This document shows positions 42,646-44,440 of a stretch of 44,440 bases of DNA, one piece after another. Both the position numbers and the translations under genes were made by a program. The stretch comes from Tannerella sp. (GTDB taxonomy: Bacteria; Bacteroidota; Bacteroidia; Bacteroidales; Tannerellaceae). The stretch is taken from NCBI RefSeq assembly GCF_030528505.1, contig NZ_JAUMYS010000020.1, forward strand, positions 1 to 44,440, written 5' to 3'. Position 1 is the stretch's first letter; each line of letters begins with the position of its first letter. The notes beneath the pieces are model-generated. The model saw only the letters and a program-made list of their open reading frames with translations. It was not told the DNA's origin and did not search any database.

Positions 42646-44319
42646 ATGTTAGAACGCTTTGTAACGCAGACGACGTTTTCGTCGCAGGAAGATTTTAGAG
42701 AGAATTTCCACATCAAGATACCGGAACATTTTAATTACGGCTACGATGTAGTCGACGCATGGGCAGACGAAGCTCCGCGGAAGAGGGCTTTGTGCTGGAC
42801 GAACGACCGGGGCGAACATATCGACTTCACGTTTGCCGACATGAAGCGGTACAGCGACCAAACGGCGTCTTATTTCCAATCGCTCGGTATCGGGCGTGGC
42901 GATAAGGTGATGCTGATCCTTAAACGTCGTTATGAGTTCTGGTTCTCGATCATCGCGCTCCACAAACTGGGCGCCGTGGTGATTCCCGCCACCCATCTGT
43001 TGACGAAGAAAGACCTTGTTTATCGGGCTAACGCGGCCGACATAAAAATGATTGTCTGTGTCGGCGAAGAAGAAATTCTGACACACGTCCGCGAGGCTAT
43101 GCCCGATGCGCCGACTGTGCGGACGCTCGTTTCCGTGGGGCCGGAAATCCCGGAAGGGTTCGAAGACTTCGGTCGAGGCATTGAACAGGCGAAACCGTTC
43201 GTACGTCCTGCGCAAGTCAATACGAACGGCGATATGTCGCTGATGTACTTTACCTCAGGCACGTCGGGCGAGCCGAAAATGGTTGCTCACGATTTTCTCT
43301 ATCCGCTCGGGCATATCGCTACGGCCTGCTACTGGCATAATCTGCACGAAGACAGTTTGCATCTTACGATTGCCGATACGGGCTGGGGGAAAGCCGTATG
43401 GGGAAAACTTTACGGCCAGTGGATTGCCGGCGCCACCGTGTTCGTCTATGATCATGAAAAGTTTACGCCTGCCGATATGTTGCAGATGATCCAGACGCAT
43501 AAAATCACGTCGCTCTGTGCCCCGCCCACGATTTTTCGTTTTCTGATTCGCGAAGACCTGACGAAATACGACCTTTCGTCGCTGCAATACTGTACCATCG
43601 CCGGCGAAGCGCTGAACCCGGCCGTGTTCGATACATTTCACAAGCTTACGGGCATCAAACTGATGGAAGGATTCGGTCAGACGGAAACGACATTGACCAT
43701 CTGCACGTTTCCGTGGACGGCACCCAAGCCCGGTTCCATGGGGCTGCCTAATCCGCAGTACGACGTCGATTTGCTACGCCCCGACGGAACGAAGGCCGAA
43801 GACGGCGAACAGGGACAAATCGTTGTCCGGACAGGCGATACAAAACCCGTCGGGCTTTTTCTGGAATATTATCGCGACCCCGAGCGTACGCGCGAAACGT
43901 GGCACGACGGCATTTACTATACCGGCGATGTGGCTTGGCGCGATGAAGACGGTTACTACTGGTTCGTAGGGCGTTCGGACGATGTGATCAAGAGTTCGGG
44001 CTACCGTATCGGGCCGTTCGAAGTCGAAAGTGCCCTGATGACACACCCTTCCGTCGTGGAATGTGCCATTACGGGTGTACCGGACGAGATACGCGGCCAA
44101 GTAGTCAAGGCCACCATCGTGCTCTCGAAAGAATATAAAGACAGGGCAGGAGAGGAGCTGGTGAAGGAAATCCAGCAGCATGTGAAACAGGTGACGGCTC
44201 CCTATAAATATCCGCGCATCGTCGAATTCGTTGATGAACTGCCCAAAACCATCAGCGGCAAAATCAGGCGCGTCGAAATCCGCGCCAACGACCGTGAGAA
44301 ATCTCCTGCGAAATCATAA
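42646..44319 (+). CDS. AMP-forming acyl/acetyl-CoA synthetase
   Basis: 557-residue adenylate-forming enzyme that activates a carboxylate with ATP and links it to CoA. Motif A3 is MYFTSGTSGEPKMVAHD. A5 is LMEGFGQTETTLTICTF, and A7 is IYYTGDVAWRDEDGYYWFVG, with A8 SDDVIKSSGYRIGPFEVES. The catalytic A10 Lys is in LPKTISGKIRR. Length and the FENFHIKIPEHFNYGYDVVD-like start resemble medium-chain acyl-CoA synthetases of the AcsM/MACS type. The exact substrate (acetate, propionate, aromatic or longer acid) cannot be told. It is paired with the XRE-cupin regulator. Confidence 0.9.
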   Translation: MLERFVTQTTFSSQEDFRENFHIKIPEHFNYGYDVVDAWADEAPRKRALCWTNDRGEHIDFTFADMKRYSDQTASYFQSLGIGRGDKVMLILKRRYEFWFSIIALHKLGAVVIPATHLLTKKDLVYRANAADIKMIVCVGEEEILTHVREAMPDAPTVRTLVSVGPEIPEGFEDFGRGIEQAKPFVRPAQVNTNGDMSLMYFTSGTSGEPKMVAHDFLYPLGHIATACYWHNLHEDSLHLTIADTGWGKAVWGKLYGQWIAGATVFVYDHEKFTPADMLQMIQTHKITSLCAPPTIFRFLIREDLTKYDLSSLQYCTIAGEALNPAVFDTFHKLTGIKLMEGFGQTETTLTICTFPWTAPKPGSMGLPNPQYDVDLLRPDGTKAEDGEQGQIVVRTGDTKPVGLFLEYYRDPERTRETWHDGIYYTGDVAWRDEDGYYWFVGRSDDVIKSSGYRIGPFEVESALMTHPSVVECAITGVPDEIRGQVVKATIVLSKEYKDRAGEELVKEIQQHVKQVTAPYKYPRIVEFVDELPKTISGKIRRVEIRANDREKSPAKS

Positions 44320-44366
44320 ATAGTATCGTATCACCTCTCTTGATCGATATTTTTATTTCAATTCTA

Positions 44367-44440
44367 CCTTTCGGGGTTTTCCCGATGGGTAAATCCAATT
44401 GATTTCGCCTTTCGGGGTTTTCCCGACAATCAAATCTAAT
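44367..44440. repeat. Tandem repeat, 41-bp period, running off the window edge
   Basis: CCTTTCGGGGTTTTCCCGA occurs identically at 44367-44385 and 44408-44426. The intervening sequence partly repeats too (AAATCCAATTG against AAATCTAAT). Each core can fold as CGGG-GTTTT-CCCG. Only two units are visible. Confidence 0.55.

Noticed and set aside
44367-44440. Possible CRISPR array
   Set aside because: Only two repeats of 19 bp, partly repeated spacers and no cas genes nearby.

Overview
The window looks like a chromosome segment of an oral Bacteroidales, most probably Tannerella forsythia or a very close relative. The evidence is mixed. Seen directly: a type IX secretion C-terminal domain ending in KLIKK beside small ATGA-coupled lipoprotein genes; an ECF sigma/FecR/SusC/SusD/GH16 locus; a TonB receptor/HmuY-family/PepSY locus; and many promoters with the Bacteroidetes TTTG - 19-21 nt - TAnnTTTG pattern. 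From memory of the literature, the first three match the T. forsythia KLIKK protease-potempin, GlcA beta-glucanase and Tfo heme-binding loci. No rRNA, tRNA, CRISPR array, insertion sequence or phage gene was recognised.

Layout. 1-5750 (minus strand) is an accessory region: a frameshifted trypsin-like KLIKK protease, two potempin-like lipoproteins translationally coupled to it, then a second set of lipoproteins (two Cys-rich paralogues, one pseudogene, one BsuPI-like), punctuated by three copies of a conserved leader element that encodes a tiny peptide. 5881-8731 (plus) holds a small outer membrane protein and rhaB-rhaD for L-rhamnose catabolism. 8818-20009 (minus) is housekeeping: dapA, a DUF6913 gene, ligA, a HAD phosphatase, a DUF1015 gene, serA, a frameshifted four-helix-bundle gene, serC and an AddB-like nuclease. 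20010-20937 has no convincing gene but contains palindromic intergenic repeats and a striking 21-bp minisatellite. 20938-21651 encodes an internally duplicated helical protein of unknown function.

21798-29464 (plus) is a glycan utilisation locus: ECF sigma factor, FecR anti-sigma factor, SusC-type transporter with an STN signalling domain, SusD-type lipoprotein and a GH16 beta-glucanase lipoprotein. A strong terminator separates the last gene from susD. 29746-34129 (plus) is a heme/iron locus: TonB receptor, HmuY-family lipoprotein and a PepSY membrane protein. 34148-35095 (minus) is a CPBP membrane protease. 35285-44319 (plus) is core metabolism and cell biology: asparaginase, formate-THF ligase, nusB, yajC, ybbR, coaE, DUF5606, an XRE-cupin regulator and an acyl-CoA synthetase. 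The window ends in 41-bp tandem repeats.

The most unusual features are the repeated peptide-coding leader element in the lipoprotein region, the protease frameshift that separates catalytic domain from secretion signal, the 21-bp heptad-encoding minisatellite, and the duplicated helical protein. All functions are sequence-based calls made without database searches.
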